Shown piece after piece: positions 1-10,934 of a stretch of 64,000 nt of DNA. This DNA is from Absidia repens (Eukaryota > Mucoromycota > Mucoromycetes > Mucorales > Cunninghamellaceae), in assembly GCA_002105175.1 (NCBI GenBank), contig MCGE01000002.1, positions 806,001 through 870,000 on the forward strand, given 5' to 3'. The position numbers and the translations under genes were made by a program. The stretch's first letter is position 1. Each line of letters starts with the position of its first letter. The notes beneath the pieces are model-generated. The model was given only the letters and a program-made list of their open reading frames with translations, was not told where the DNA came from and did not search any database.

Positions 1-190
1 GGAAACCTTTCATTTCGAATCTAGGATTTGGTGCCCACCATTGTTAGATTAGCTTTCATCTTGGAATAGTGTTATGAAACCGCAATTAGCTTAGCTTAGT
101 GCTAGTTATCATAGTCCATATCTACATCCGAATAAAATATGTCTTGCCTTTTTATCAATCATGTCTCTCATAAATTTAGTTTATCTTATC
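1..190 (+). repeat. Dispersed element family, copy 1 (truncated by window edge)
   Basis: The stretch begins inside the conserved core (GGAAACCTTTCATTT) and runs through the TTAGCTTAG block to the AATAAAATATGTC signal near 132-143. It shares the GTTATGAAA and ATCATAG variants with copy 4, so these two may be a subfamily. The upstream half lies outside the window. Confidence 0.8.
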
Positions 191-293
191 TGATGTGTAT
201 CTGGGTACATGCGGAAATAAATGGGTATATGTGTACGTAAAAAGGGCAAGCCTAAATCACTTTTCCCGACCGTCGCGCTCAATTCTCCTCCTA

Positions 294-294
294 C

Positions 295-339
<45 letters not shown>

Positions 340-366
340 CTGTGTGTGTGTGTATGTGTGTGTATT
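294..366. repeat. (AT)n/(TG)n compound microsatellite
   Basis: An AT tract at about 296-317 passes directly into an interrupted TG tract to about 365. A second AT tract lies at about 504-528. Open frames crossing both tracts on either strand are repeat translations, not genes. Confidence 0.95.
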
Positions 367-913
367 TGAGTAGAAAACAAACAGACGTTTATCTGTGCAA
401 AAATACGGGCACCGGAGAGTGCCCACCAATTCTTATTTTAGAGGATCCAACGTACGCAGTACAATAAAACATATTACTGTTGATTTTTCTGGAAGTCTTC
501 ATACATATATATATATATATATATATATAAACAAAGAGGGTTTTTACTTCAATATGATTATGATTGTATAGGTTTGCGGTGTGCAAATACAGTCTACTAA
601 CCTCAGGTTGAGACCACTATAAACTAAATTGAGACGCGGTAGAAATAAAAAAAATTGAGACAGGAGAGACAGGGCAAAATAGTTTAGGGAAGGGAGCAAT
701 AATTTCGGGACAGTCGAAAAACAAAAAACTGTAGCAAGAGCAGATTTTCTTTATCTTTGGTCATGCGGCTACATGTCGGACTAAATAATGAAAATAAAAA
801 GGGGGATTGTCGCAAGCCATAAACAAAACGTGAAAAAAAGCGCCACATGAATCATTGTGGTACATGGTATCCATGTGGGGTGGAAACAAAGAACATAAAG
901 AGGTGGGGTCCAG

Positions 914-939
<26 letters not shown>
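914..939. repeat. T26 homopolymer upstream of the hydrolase gene
   Basis: An uninterrupted run of 26 T lies 50 bp before the hydrolase start codon. Poly(dA:dT) tracts commonly mark nucleosome-depleted fungal promoters; a promoter role here is inferred. Nothing else recognisable lies between 530 and 913. Confidence 0.6.
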
Positions 940-944
<5 letters not shown>

Positions 945-991
945 ATTTCTCTTTATATTTTTATTATTATTCAGAGATACATAAAATAAAA

Positions 992-2316
992 ATGACATTT
1001 ATAACTGAAAAAGGGCATGTTGAAGTGGCTCATGATCGTCAAAGAACGCCAACTAAATTATATTATGAAAAATATGGGAATGGACCTGAACGAGTTCTCC
1101 TTGTGATGGGTAATATATATTAAATCGATTGAACTCGTACAAGACAAACTGATTATAAACTATCCCTACAGGTTTGGCTGCACCGTGTCAAGCTTGGGAT
1201 TTTCAGGCAAGTTTCGTCAATTTTTTTTTACCAATGTATAGCATTTAAACTCAGTCTTTTTTATTTTTATCCAGGCCAAATTTCTAGCCAAGACAGGAAA
1301 CTACACTGCCATTCTCTTCGATAATCGTGGAAATGGACATTCAGGTACAGTTTGATAGAAATATATTTCCACAACTCTCTAACACTTTTCCAAAAAAAAA
1401 AAAAAAAAATAGACTCGCCTCTTGGTTTGTATACGTAAAGCTGTTTATTTATTATATCATCCCCATTTTGCCTTTTTTGGACAATTTCATATGAAAGTTG
1501 ATTGTCTCTCTATTTTTTCTTTCTTAGAACGCGGCAATTGGCGGCTGATGCCCTAAATATGTTAGATGAAGTTGGTTGGAAATCAGAGGTCCATCTAGTC
1601 GGTATTTCTATGGGTGGAATGATTTCACTTGAAATGGCCGATGCGGATCCACAACGATTCAAGTCCTTGGTTTTGACAAGTACCTCCGCGAGAAGGTTTC
1701 TGCCAACGGTAACAAAAAAAAAAAAAAAAAAAAGAAGTGGGGTAAACCTTAAATTGATAATGTGAATTTTTTTTTTGTGATGTAACAGTGGACTGCCGTA
1801 TCAACTTTTACAAAGATTGCATTATTTTACCGAGAACCACGAGACCAAATTAATGCGGCGATGGAACTGGTATATCCCCTTCACTGGCTCGATCAAACGC
1901 CAACGGACGCATCACACGCTAAGCGGTACGAAACCAATCGAGATATGGCAATTACCAATTTCATCACTCATATGGGTCAATCCCGGCTACAGCCTCTACA
2001 TGGTAATGTAGGTCAAGTATCGGCTTGTCTGCGCCATTACTTCTCAGATGCTCGATTGATAAAGTTAAAGCAAACGGGCATCCCTATATTGGTCGTCACT
2101 GGCACTTGCGATAACCTTGTTCCTACCTCTTCCTCTTTCCATCTCAAGCGTATTTTAAAACCTCGGCGTTTTGTTGTGTTTGAAGGCTCTGGACATGATA
2201 TTCCGGAAGAGCAAACCGATCGTTTCAATCAACTTCTCTTAGAACATTTGACTTTTAGCAGTAAACCCATATCCCATTCCCCTATTTTGCCCTTGGCTGG
2301 TGAAGCCAAATTATAA
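992..2316 (+). CDS. Alpha/beta-hydrolase fold protein
   Basis: Six exons (992-1109, 1172-1206, 1275-1344, 1413-1434, 1528-1708, 1789-2316) encode 317 aa. The fold signature is clear: an oxyanion-side segment with FDNRGNGHS (about residues 66-74), the nucleophile elbow GISMGG with Ser109, an acidic residue Asp250 in TGTCDNLVP, and His278 in GSGHDIPE. Length and motifs fit soluble alpha/beta hydrolases such as epoxide-hydrolase-like or esterase-like enzymes; the substrate cannot be read from sequence. No signal peptide or membrane segment is seen. Intron 2 (1207-1274) has a GC donor (gcaagt) instead of GT: only this splice keeps the FQAKFLAKTG frame. The first ATG after the T-rich promoter was taken as start. 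The gene converges with the PPR-like gene. Confidence 0.85.
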
Positions 2317-2528
2317 GTCTATAAAGAGCCATTGATTTCAATAAATTGATAAAGTTATTTTTTATTTCAAATCAGAATATAGAAGATAATCTAAAAGAAT
2401 AAATAATCTAAACTACAACCAAGACGTATAATATGGTCAGGATAAAACTAGTGTAGTGGAAGGGAGGAGAGAGTAAAAAAAAAAAAAAAAAGCACTATAT
2501 ATACATCTAATCTATTTCGACTATTTCA

Positions 2529-4004
2529 TCATGATCGAGACAACAATTCAAGTTCATCCGCAATCGCTTTTGATCCAGTAGTGTTCCATTCTTGCTGTGT
2601 TTCTATACGTTTGATCACTTTTCCAATCGCCCGCGTCAAATCATTACTGAATGCTTCCTCATTCACACCAGATTTTCGAAGTCGATAATAAAATGCCAAT
2701 ACCTTAAGGTCCTGTGCTTGTTCCAGGTAAGCGGTAATAATATCCTGAATGGCCTGTTTCCCTTGTGTCCTTGTGAGTGTCAATATATTTCCTGATGATG
2801 ATGATGATGATGATGATGATAATGACGGTGACGATGATGATAATGCTGTTTCTTTTGTCGCTGTCGTAGTTGAAGGTGATGTGACATTATCTAAGGCTGT
2901 CGTCGGTGTTGGGGCTGTAATCGTGTCATTCACATTGACGAGGCATAGCATTAATTTTTCAGCATCAGTGCAATAAGAGGGTGGCCCATTTGAATGAGCT
3001 AAGAGACGTACCACATTTAACCAGGTTGCTACTTGATAATCAGGCCAGGATGTATGTGCAGTAATATCGTTTGCTGGAGGTATTGCTGATGAATCAGATG
3101 ATGGGCGACCAAAGCGTTGGACAAGAGATCGTGCTGCGTCTGCCACCAATTCCAACGAAGCTTCACTAGACAATAGCCACTCAACATATTGTGTATAAAG
3201 AGCCGGGCCAGGTTGTATCACATCTATGTAGCGCATCGTATCTCTCCACAGAAAGTCAATGGCATGTGCATTTCCACATTCAACATAGTATCGTAGCATC
3301 ACACTGCAGTCAAAAGGTGTTCGAAGTTTGTTGAGAGAATAATGCTGAAGCATAGCTACGTATGGTCGGGCTTCTTCTAGTGGTAACTGTCTCTTGAGAT
3401 ACGCCTGAATCATATAAGTACACGTTCGTGTTGTTGGCAGTCGATACTGTTGTGTTTCCATTGAGTCAACTACTTGTTTGGCCATAGCTAATCCTTGTGT
3501 TGTTGGGCAAGCAAGAAATCCACGGATCAGCCGATTATACATGGTGGTTGGTATTTGTTGCCCCGCTTTCTGCAATTGGTGCCATAGTGTCTCCAGTTGT
3601 GCCAAATCTTTTGCTTTGCCCGCAGTATCCAGGTCTTGTTTCAATTGCCCCAGTTGTTGTAGTGTCAAAGGCGCCATTGGTGAGTAATCAAACCCGCTTG
3701 CATAATTTGACGTTTCCGCTATTGCTGTTGATGAAGTAACCGTTGACTGTGTACCCAAAATAACTTGATCAATCATATTGCTGTAAGATTGGTTGCTTGG
3801 TGTTGACTTCTCTTTTAGCTTTTCGCGGAATAACGAAGTGATACCCATATACAGTTGTTTTTCCTCCTTTGGACTAAGGAAACGCCGGAACCACTGAGTA
3901 CTAGAAGTACCAAACAAGGCTACGTTTTGCTGGCGAATTGTATTTGATAAAATAGATCGTAAAAGATTCGATTTTGTTGTAGTGTTCAAAAGTCGTTGAG
4001 TCAT
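2529..4004 (-). CDS. PPR-like mitochondrial protein
   Basis: A single intronless frame of 491 aa. The first ~45 residues are rich in Arg, Ser and Thr and lack acidic residues, as in a mitochondrial presequence. From about residue 120 to 330 the protein is helical, with repeated stretches such as YNRLIRGFLACP, TCTYMIQAYLKRQ and DCSVMLRYYVECG that look like degenerate pentatricopeptide repeats. Such proteins usually bind organellar RNA. A Ser-rich low-complexity segment (about residues 390-425) interrupts the C-terminal part and contains a (GAT)n microsatellite on the plus strand. No close named homologue is recognised; a mitoribosome-associated or transcript-stability role is inferred. It is divergent from the bZIP gene, with 479 bp between start codons. 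Confidence 0.7.
   Translation of the reverse strand: MTQRLLNTTTKSNLLRSILSNTIRQQNVALFGTSSTQWFRRFLSPKEEKQLYMGITSLFREKLKEKSTPSNQSYSNMIDQVILGTQSTVTSSTAIAETSNYASGFDYSPMAPLTLQQLGQLKQDLDTAGKAKDLAQLETLWHQLQKAGQQIPTTMYNRLIRGFLACPTTQGLAMAKQVVDSMETQQYRLPTTRTCTYMIQAYLKRQLPLEEARPYVAMLQHYSLNKLRTPFDCSVMLRYYVECGNAHAIDFLWRDTMRYIDVIQPGPALYTQYVEWLLSSEASLELVADAARSLVQRFGRPSSDSSAIPPANDITAHTSWPDYQVATWLNVVRLLAHSNGPPSYCTDAEKLMLCLVNVNDTITAPTPTTALDNVTSPSTTTATKETALSSSSPSLSSSSSSSSSGNILTLTRTQGKQAIQDIITAYLEQAQDLKVLAFYYRLRKSGVNEEAFSNDLTRAIGKVIKRIETQQEWNTTGSKAIADELELLSRS
2796..2822. repeat. (GAT)n trinucleotide tract inside a coding region
   Basis: Nine consecutive GAT units on the plus strand encode part of the serine run of the PPR-like protein on the minus strand. 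The tract keeps frame, so unit changes would alter only the length of the low-complexity linker. Confidence 0.85.
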
Positions 4005-4483
4005 TGGAGGTATACACGTATTGGAAAAAAAAAAAAAAAAATTGGACGAAAAAAAATGGGTACGGACGAGCGGCGATTCAATTTAAATTTATAAACTACA
4101 GAAAGTACCCACAAGTCCCTCCATTGAAGGCACGCCAGTCGTATAGCATTGATGTCAGCGGTAAGGGCATTCCAAGGAGAAATGAAGAATACCAGTAAAA
4201 CAGGGGCTAGTTTATCAGACAATGCATCTTTTTAAACTTTTTGAAAAAAAAAATTGAGCGATCAGATATCTGTTTGGATTTTTGCTTTGTGTGCGCCTCT
4301 GACGTTGATGTAGGCTGAATAATCCAAAATAGGGCAGGTCATTTATTTCCTCCCTCTTTTTTTTTATTTTATTTTATAAAACTCTCTCTCTCTTCTCTCT
4401 CTCTCTCTCTCTCTCTAACTTTTTTCTCTCGATTTTTTTTTTATCTCATCACCTGGATATTCTCGTGACTTTACTGTATCATC
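4005..4483. promoter_or_regulatory. Divergent promoter, PPR-like gene / bZIP gene, with CT tract
   Basis: 479 bp separate the two start codons. The bZIP side carries a pyrimidine tract at 4382-4416 made almost entirely of CT units, followed by T-rich DNA up to the start. CT-rich tracts just upstream of the start are common in fungal promoters. A short A-run near 4024-4040 sits on the PPR side. No TATA box was identified. Confidence 0.5.
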
Positions 4484-5407
4484 ATGTCTACCCTTAGTAG
4501 TGAAAGTGGAAGCGATACTGCACTGGAATCTCAAGAACATCCTGCGTCTCCCATTAACGGCAACAAACGAAAATCAGTCATTGATACTCGACGAGCAGAA
4601 CAAAACCGTGCAGCACAAAGGGCATTTCGACAGCGTAAAGAAGTTTATGTCAAAGAACTAGAGAACAAAGTACAGGATATGGAAATACTAAAGGATCGAC
4701 TATCAAGACTGGAAATCGAAAATGAACGTCTGAAATACCGAGTCTGGGAATTAGAATCATCACCAACCTCGACTTCAACCTCACCCTCTGTCTCAGCGTC
4801 AGTTTCAGCATCGGTAGCAGGAGCAACAACAACCGATAGCATGCCATCACCACTCTCTTCTTATTACAAGACACGCCCCTATGGTAATGACACGACCAGT
4901 ACTTCTAGCGATATCACACCACGACAACTGCAACACAACCAGTGGCAGCCATTCTCGACCGATATATCATCCAAAACGACAAAAACAACCGAGAATAACG
5001 AGACTTCTTTACCTTCATCATCAGCCTCTTTATCACCTCCACCACAGTCATTATCACACTCCACTGGATCAACAACCACGATGACACATCATATTTTATC
5101 ACCCCCTTCTCCATCACCATCCATTTTTCGACCTATACCAGTTGCCTATTGGGATAAGTGTACTAGTAGCAAAAGACAACAACACACATATAACGGTTTT
5201 CAGCAACGGAGGCACAATACATCGCACCAACAACTGGAACTTCAAAGCAATGATGAAACACCCGCTGAACATGGACAAGTTCTGGACAATTTAGCCTCTA
5301 TTCTACGGACGCATCACCGGCCACCTATCCACCACCATCGTCCTCAAAATGAAGAGCAATCGCAACAACGGCAAGAACAGCCAGAACCGGAGCTTATGCA
5401 TACCTGA
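4484..5407 (+). CDS. bZIP transcription factor with Yap/Pap1-type basic region
   Basis: Intronless, 307 aa. The basic region (about residues 34-52) contains RRAEQNRAAQRAFRQRK, matching the fungal Yap/Pap1 signature N-x-x-A-Q-x-x-F-R rather than the Gcn4 type. A leucine zipper follows, with Leu69, Leu76, Leu83 and Leu90 at exact heptad spacing. The rest is Ser/Thr/Pro/Gln/His-rich and probably disordered. Known family members regulate oxidative or metal stress genes, but the Cys-rich redox domains that control Yap1/Pap1 are absent: I find only one cysteine (in YWDKCTSS). Redox control through disulfides is therefore unlikely. Nuclear function is inferred from the domain. It converges with the Sds23-type gene. 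Confidence 0.85.
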   Translation: MSTLSSESGSDTALESQEHPASPINGNKRKSVIDTRRAEQNRAAQRAFRQRKEVYVKELENKVQDMEILKDRLSRLEIENERLKYRVWELESSPTSTSTSPSVSASVSASVAGATTTDSMPSPLSSYYKTRPYGNDTTSTSSDITPRQLQHNQWQPFSTDISSKTTKTTENNETSLPSSSASLSPPPQSLSHSTGSTTTMTHHILSPPSPSPSIFRPIPVAYWDKCTSSKRQQHTYNGFQQRRHNTSHQQLELQSNDETPAEHGQVLDNLASILRTHHRPPIHHHRPQNEEQSQQRQEQPEPELMHT

Positions 5408-6025
5408 CTATTCTTCCCCTTTCCTCTTCCTCCTCTCCACAATTCTTATTATTTTTCCCCCTTACTTTATATTGGCCCTTCTGCATGTCTTTTCCCCGCT
5501 TTCCCCCACTCCTTTATCTTCATTGTCATTACCCTAGTTAGTTTTTGTGCATTTTATATATGTATTTGATCCCTATTTGGGCAAAGGATGATTACTCTAC
5601 ATTGCCAATCATTGATACCATTTGACCTTTTGCTTATTATTATATCTTTATCTGTATATATCCTTTCTTTTTATCAATAAAAGCCAATCTTTTTGTCTTC
5701 ATGCTTCTATGTCTCCTTTTTTTTTTTTTTTTTTTGAAGGCGTATGTGTGTGCGTTTTACATAATTATAGTATATGTGCAATGTATGAACATGTTAACAA
5801 TATTTGTTTTGGACCTATGAATTTACAGTATGTACAGTTATTTATTTTGAATTGAAGATGAAAATAAAATCAATTTGGACGATGACAAATAAAACCAGGA
5901 ACAATTTTTTCATTTTTTATTTTGCTGTAATACATAATCTTCATAAAAAAAAATGATAATAGCTAATGCTAAAACTAAATCACAATGCTAAACAGTAATA
6001 CTAAAATGCTAACACTAAACTAAGG
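5408..6025. other. Convergent 3' intergenic region
   Basis: This stretch separates the ends of the bZIP gene and the Sds23-type gene. A plus-strand AATAAA near 5676 is a likely polyadenylation signal for the bZIP transcript. A T-run lies near 5718-5735. Nothing else recognisable. Confidence 0.5.
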
Positions 6026-7498
6026 TTATTCAACCTTCGGTTCATTTCCCACCGCAGAGATCGCCACCGTCACATCAGTTAAAGATACTACACCAATGGC
6101 ACGGTCTCTTTCATCAGTTACCCATACACGATGTGATTTAGTTGCAAGTAACTTGGCAATTGAGAATCCCAAAGTTGTATCCAAACGTACATCAAATACT
6201 GGTAATCGATCCTGAATTAATAAAAGCCATCAGTTGAAATTTCAGGAAATCAATTTTTGAGTTTGGTTTAGTACTTACTTGACCATCATCAATTCCCTGC
6301 TGATTTCTTATCAAACTGACAAACTGGAAACATGTATCCCACAGCAAACGGTGATGATAGCTTTTCAATACGTGCTATGATAATACCGAGTCATTAGTAA
6401 ATGATTAATCAGTCTTTTTTTTTCACTTCCAAACTTACCTTGACATCAGTCATACTAATATTACCAAGAATAACACCCATATGGCCTAATACTGCTACTG
6501 ATGATACAGCATATTTGCTCATTTGGGATAAAGCATCCAAGACTGGGGAATCTGCATTGACCGATACAACATCTGTTTGACCAAGGTTTAGTTCACGCAA
6601 CTAGGCCACCGTATTAAAAAAAAATGTTTTGTTAGCAAATGTGAGTAACCAATAATTTTTCCATTCTAATGATTCCTACCGTTTTGTTCATCATGGCATC
6701 GATTTCAGGGAATTGGTGTTTGTTTTCATATAGGTATTTCACGACCGTCGATTGGGATAAGATTCCTTTTATTTGACCATCTGGCTTCAAGACACATACT
6801 GATAATTGGTTCAGAGATAATAAAAGACTAGTGCTTTAGTATATCGCAAAGGCCATTTTTTTTTTTTCCAATCATGCATCAAATCGCTATCATGGCTTGA
6901 CTTGTTTACCTCTATGAGTTCCACAACTGAATTCTTCAACAGCAGATATCAACGTTGCCTCGGGTAAGATAGAATAGAATGGATTCTTTTGAGATAAATC
7001 TATGCAGACCAACATCAGTAAAGAGAGAGCGCGAGGGTGATATTGTCGTTAAATTTTCACTTACCACTAGCCAAAGATACTGGTACTTGTTTTCCTTGTA
7101 GAGCTCTTTTCACAATATCACGAATTTCCAAAGAACCACTTTCGTCTTCCGGCGTGCTTCGTAGGACTAGTAGAATATAGGCAATCACATCAGCATAGTC
7201 AAAGAAGCCATCATATGTTTTGCCACCATGTATCGCCTGTTTATTTGCTTCCGGGTCGACGTGTGTATAAACTGGTGCTGAAGAAATGTTATTGTCTATT
7301 AAAACATTGCAAGCTTGTTCTACAGGCGTGTTTCCATCACTAACGATAAAGCGAAAATAAAGGCTGTGAGTAAGAGTTGCAAGTTGATAAATTTTACTAT
7401 TTTACCTACATTTCAATAACATTTTGGTTTTCGATCAGAGACGACGCTTTGATCATAGTCCAGTCATGAATTTCAGTAGTTATACCCTCTCTGTGCAT
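6026..7498 (-). CDS. SDS23: CBS-domain protein of the Sds23/Moc1 type
   Basis: Seven exons (7410-7498, 7065-7339, 6910-6999, 6680-6798, 6439-6600, 6279-6374, 6026-6211) give 338 aa. Four CBS-type repeats can be followed: an N-terminal NTPVEQACNVLIDNNISSAPVY, then NPFYSILPEATLISAVEEFSCGTHRV, then DSPVLDALSQMSKYAVSSVAV with GNISMTDVK, then DTTLGFSIAKLLATKSHRVWV. The GILSQS...YLYENK and LAKL-ATKSHR-W stretches resemble Sds23/Sds24/Moc1 more than Snf4 (AMPK gamma), though both share the fold. In fission yeast Sds23 restrains PP2A-type phosphatases and acts in nutrient-dependent mitotic control. The first exon-intron junction uses gtaggt; a longer N-terminus from an upstream exon is possible. It is divergent from the zinc-finger gene. 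Confidence 0.75.
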
Positions 7499-8317
7499 TT
7501 TTTCGTTTGCTTAGAAGGTGAGAAAATATATAGATAAAAGAAAAAAGAGGGAAAGAAAAAAGAAAATTCGTGTCTGAGGGTGGAAAGAGGAATCGATCAA
7601 TGCTTTTTTCGATGGGGGAACATTGAGACCGAAAAACTCCGACATGGTGCCATTTTTTTAGTGAAAAGGGCTTTCGTTTTTGTTTCACTTTTTTGGACAA
7701 AAGGTCGTTCCTCGGGAATCGCTAAACTGCCTCGATATCAAGTATTAGCTCATATGATTTTCTGAAAAAAAAGGGTCCTAGGGTCCAACATCTTTACATA
7801 AATCAGGGAATTTTTCAATTTGATGTATTAAAAGCTATATGCTTTGATTAAAATGTGATGAAGCCAGATTATTTCCTCTCTCTCTCTGTCTCTCTCCCCC
7901 TCGTCTTGAAATTAACCTTTTACAGTATCACCTTCAATGGGGCAACAAGAAAGGTGTGAATCAGAATACAATGCTTCAATCTAACCTGCCAAGTTACACC
8001 ATGCTTCCGCTTGTTTTTATTACCATTTGTTAATTTCTCTATGAGGATAATGAATAGTAGGAGAACAATTTTTGTAAACAATGGTATGTACGACGTGGAA
8101 GTTCCAGCTACAGTATAGTTTATTGTCTACCTTGTTGAGGTCAGCTAGAAGAAAGTCAGTCCATGTGACCACCCAATCAGTGAGATTTCCATTTTATGTT
8201 TAAATACCGCCTTCCGAGGGAAGTCGCTCCCTGTGCTTATAAAAAAAAATATACATAAACTTAATTTATTCTTTTTTCTTTCTTGCTCCATCTTCTTCTT
8301 CAACCTTGACTCAGCCC
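7499..8317. promoter_or_regulatory. Divergent promoter, Sds23-type gene / Nrg1-like gene
   Basis: 819 bp lie between the two start codons. A CT-rich tract at about 7876-7905 and TTTC-rich DNA just before the Nrg1-like start are the only promoter-like signals. Open frames on both strands at 7473-7765 are short, A/T-rich and have no family match. Confidence 0.45.
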
Positions 8318-9541
8318 ATGGCGAACGACAATAGACAGTCCAAGGATTATAATTTATCAGTGATCGATGCTTCTGGGAGACAGATCAGTTTATTAAATGA
8401 CAACCGAAGATCCGATTCAATTGAACATGGTTCTCCGCAGTCTCATTCTTTACATGAACCAACCACTACCTGGATGACTCCCCTTATAAACACTAATACG
8501 GTCACTGACCAACAGCAGCAACAAAAGCAACAGCAAAAACAACAAACATCGACGAACTCTAAACGGAAATATCATTGTACTGAACCTGGTTGCAACAAAA
8601 GCTTTACGACTAGGTAAGGACAACGAAAATACCAACTTTCCTCTTCATCACTAAGATTTGATTATTTGTTTACTAGTGGTCATCTTGCACGACACAATCG
8701 TATTCACTCAGGCGAAAAGAACTTCCCCTGTCTTTTTCCAGGTTGTCAATCTCGATTTTCTCGGCAAGATAATATGATGCAGCACTATCGAACTCACATG
8801 TCACCGAAATCAAGACGAACACCCAAACGACCCTCTCTATCTGAAGAATCTCACCCAAGGCCTCGTTTACATGCCCATCACCGTATTCGATTTGATCCTT
8901 ACCGTGTGGACCCTCCACTAACAATCGATCAACATCTCAGCAACTATCATCGATCCTTGGTCTCTCCACTCAATTTTACAAACCAGGCTGCAGCCAGATC
9001 ATCGGCGTCTGTGCCACCTTCCCCATCTTCTTCTTTAGTAGCGCCCCTTACCGACTACTCCTCTGCCACATCAAGTAGTAGTAATAGACTGATAGTACAA
9101 CAACCAGCACCAGCGTCAGCACCAGCTTCCAGAACAATCACCCCCTCGTTGTCTTCTATTATCACCACCTCAAACGATACCGTACCATACACACCCACCA
9201 CAACCACTACCAGCACCACAACAATAATACCATCAAGGCAAGTCTCCAATGGACCAGTATTTTATCAACATAGACCTCTTGTATATCATGCTCCGGATAA
9301 TGATGAACATGCAGCAACACGTCCATCCGCTGGTGCTGGGCATCAGTTTAGCTTTACTCTTTTACACCCACCTCCCCTTCCCACCACTGCCTCTTCCTCC
9401 TCTAGTATAGATCACCCTTCTTCTGACCATCCGGTTTTACCATCATCATCATCAGCATCCCCTTCCACTACCATTACTACCGAAGACAAAAAGAATGATA
9501 GTTTATTACAATTAGCTCATATAGTTAGTACTTTTGGATGA
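8318..9541 (+). CDS. C2H2 zinc-finger repressor, Nrg1-like
   Basis: Two exons (8318-8613, 8677-9541) encode 386 aa. A frame can be opened at a TTG at 8306, but the ATG at 8318 is the plausible start. Two adjacent C2H2 fingers at about residues 87-109 and 117-139 are joined by the HSGEKNF linker. The first reads SGHLARHNRIH and the second SRFSRQDNMMQHYRTH, which closely resemble the finger pair of yeast Nrg1/Nrg2, repressors of glucose-repressed, filamentation and stress genes. The intron splits the first finger. The N-terminus has a Gln/Lys run, and the C-terminal ~240 residues are Ser/Thr/Pro-rich. DNA binding and nuclear location follow from the domain; targets are unknown. Confidence 0.8.
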
Positions 9542-9987
9542 TTATTTTTCAATACAGAAATAAATGATTGTTTTATTGTGGTTATATGAAAGTTGATATT
9601 ATCATTGTTGTTGTGCTTTGTTGTATGTCTCGTGAGGGGAGTAATTTCAGAAAAGCATCAACTTGATTGGTGAACCTTTTTCGTATGCAGGGTGTGTCAA
9701 AAAAAAAAAAAAAAAAAAGGGTTTGTTGTCACGATCCAATTATCCATCGATAATATAATCGGGACTTTGATAAAGCTTGCGAAAATGAATTCATGGGTTG
9801 GGAATGAAAAAAAAGGGAATGAATGGTAATAATTTCGGTTCAAAACTATGGGGGTATATGGATTTTCGTACAATGCTGTAAGTGAAAACACCGGATCAAA
9901 GGGGAGGGGGATTTAGTTCAGTCCATGGTTTGTGCATTGTGTAGTAATCATATGGCTGGAGAAGGGAGGGAGGGGAGGCAGACGGAA

Positions 9988-10019
<32 letters not shown>

Positions 10020-10934
10020 AATATCATTCATTTCAATATATTTTCTAGCGTCAATACAAACGAATAGCAAAGAGGTCCCATGAAAAATGGTAAAAGATAT
10101 TTATTTTACTTGGCAATAAAACGTTTAACCATGTGATATGAGAGTAAAGGTAAAAATGAATGTTGTGCAGGTCAATTAATTTTGATACCCTCCAATGCGC
10201 TTCCATCATCATATTTTCAATCGTCCTTCGGAGGCCTTTCTTCATGCGTCCGTCAAGACTGTTTTTTAAAACCATTCAAAACGTCCCTTCCCCCTATATT
10301 TAGAAGCCCAGTATGGTAGACGGTACACTGAGCTCAACGGTGGATAAACAATGTCCCCCACCCCTCTCTTTCTTTTTTTTTTTTTTTTTTTTTTTTTGGA
10401 CACACACAGCAGTTTTTTTTGTTTTGTTTTTGTTTTTTACACTGCAGGCGCAAGCACATACGGTCCAACGGGGGGGCTAATCCATTTGACAGGGTAAGCT
10501 AAATGTATGAAAGATAATATAAAAGCAAAAAGGGAAGATATGTTTTATTTGCATGTAAATAAACTTTGACAACTAACCGAAGCTGCTTTAATAATAATAC
10601 TATGATGCATATTTAAAATATGAGGCTGTTAGGGGTAAGAATGGACGAGTGTAAAGTGTGTGTGGCATAGAATAATCATAATGTCAGATAAGATAGTACA
10701 ATCAAAGAGGCAAACTGTTCTACAGCGAAGGGGTTAACTAAACTAAATAAAGTTGCTCCATCTTATAAGTAAAGGCATGAAGAGTAGTGTTCGTAATTTG
10801 GCCCAGCGTTGTTTAGGTACATTACATATCGACAAAAAAGCATCAACACCAATACTCCTCATTACGGTATTGTTAGATAAGAGGCATATTCAAGAGAAGG
10901 GAGCAACCGTGCTGACTATGTTAGAAGGTAGTAG
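9542..10934. other. Intergenic region with microsatellites
   Basis: It holds an A-run near 9699-9718, an (AT)n tract at about 9986-10014 and a T-run near 10374-10397. Short open frames at 10051-10275 (-) and 10753-10974 (+) lack recognisable domains; the second merges into the 5' part of repeat copy 2. No gene is supported. Confidence 0.5.

Noticed and set aside
195..586. Overlapping open frames on both strands
   Set aside because: They consist mainly of (AT)n and (TG)n translations (Tyr-Ile and Cys-Val runs).
6026..7498. Assignment of the CBS protein to Snf4 (AMPK gamma)
   Set aside because: The GILSQS, YLYENK and LAKLLATKSHRVW stretches fit Sds23/Moc1 better; kept only as the alternative.
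8306..8317. TTG at 8306 as start of the zinc-finger gene
   Set aside because: An ATG lies four codons downstream, and TTG is not a normal nuclear start in fungi.
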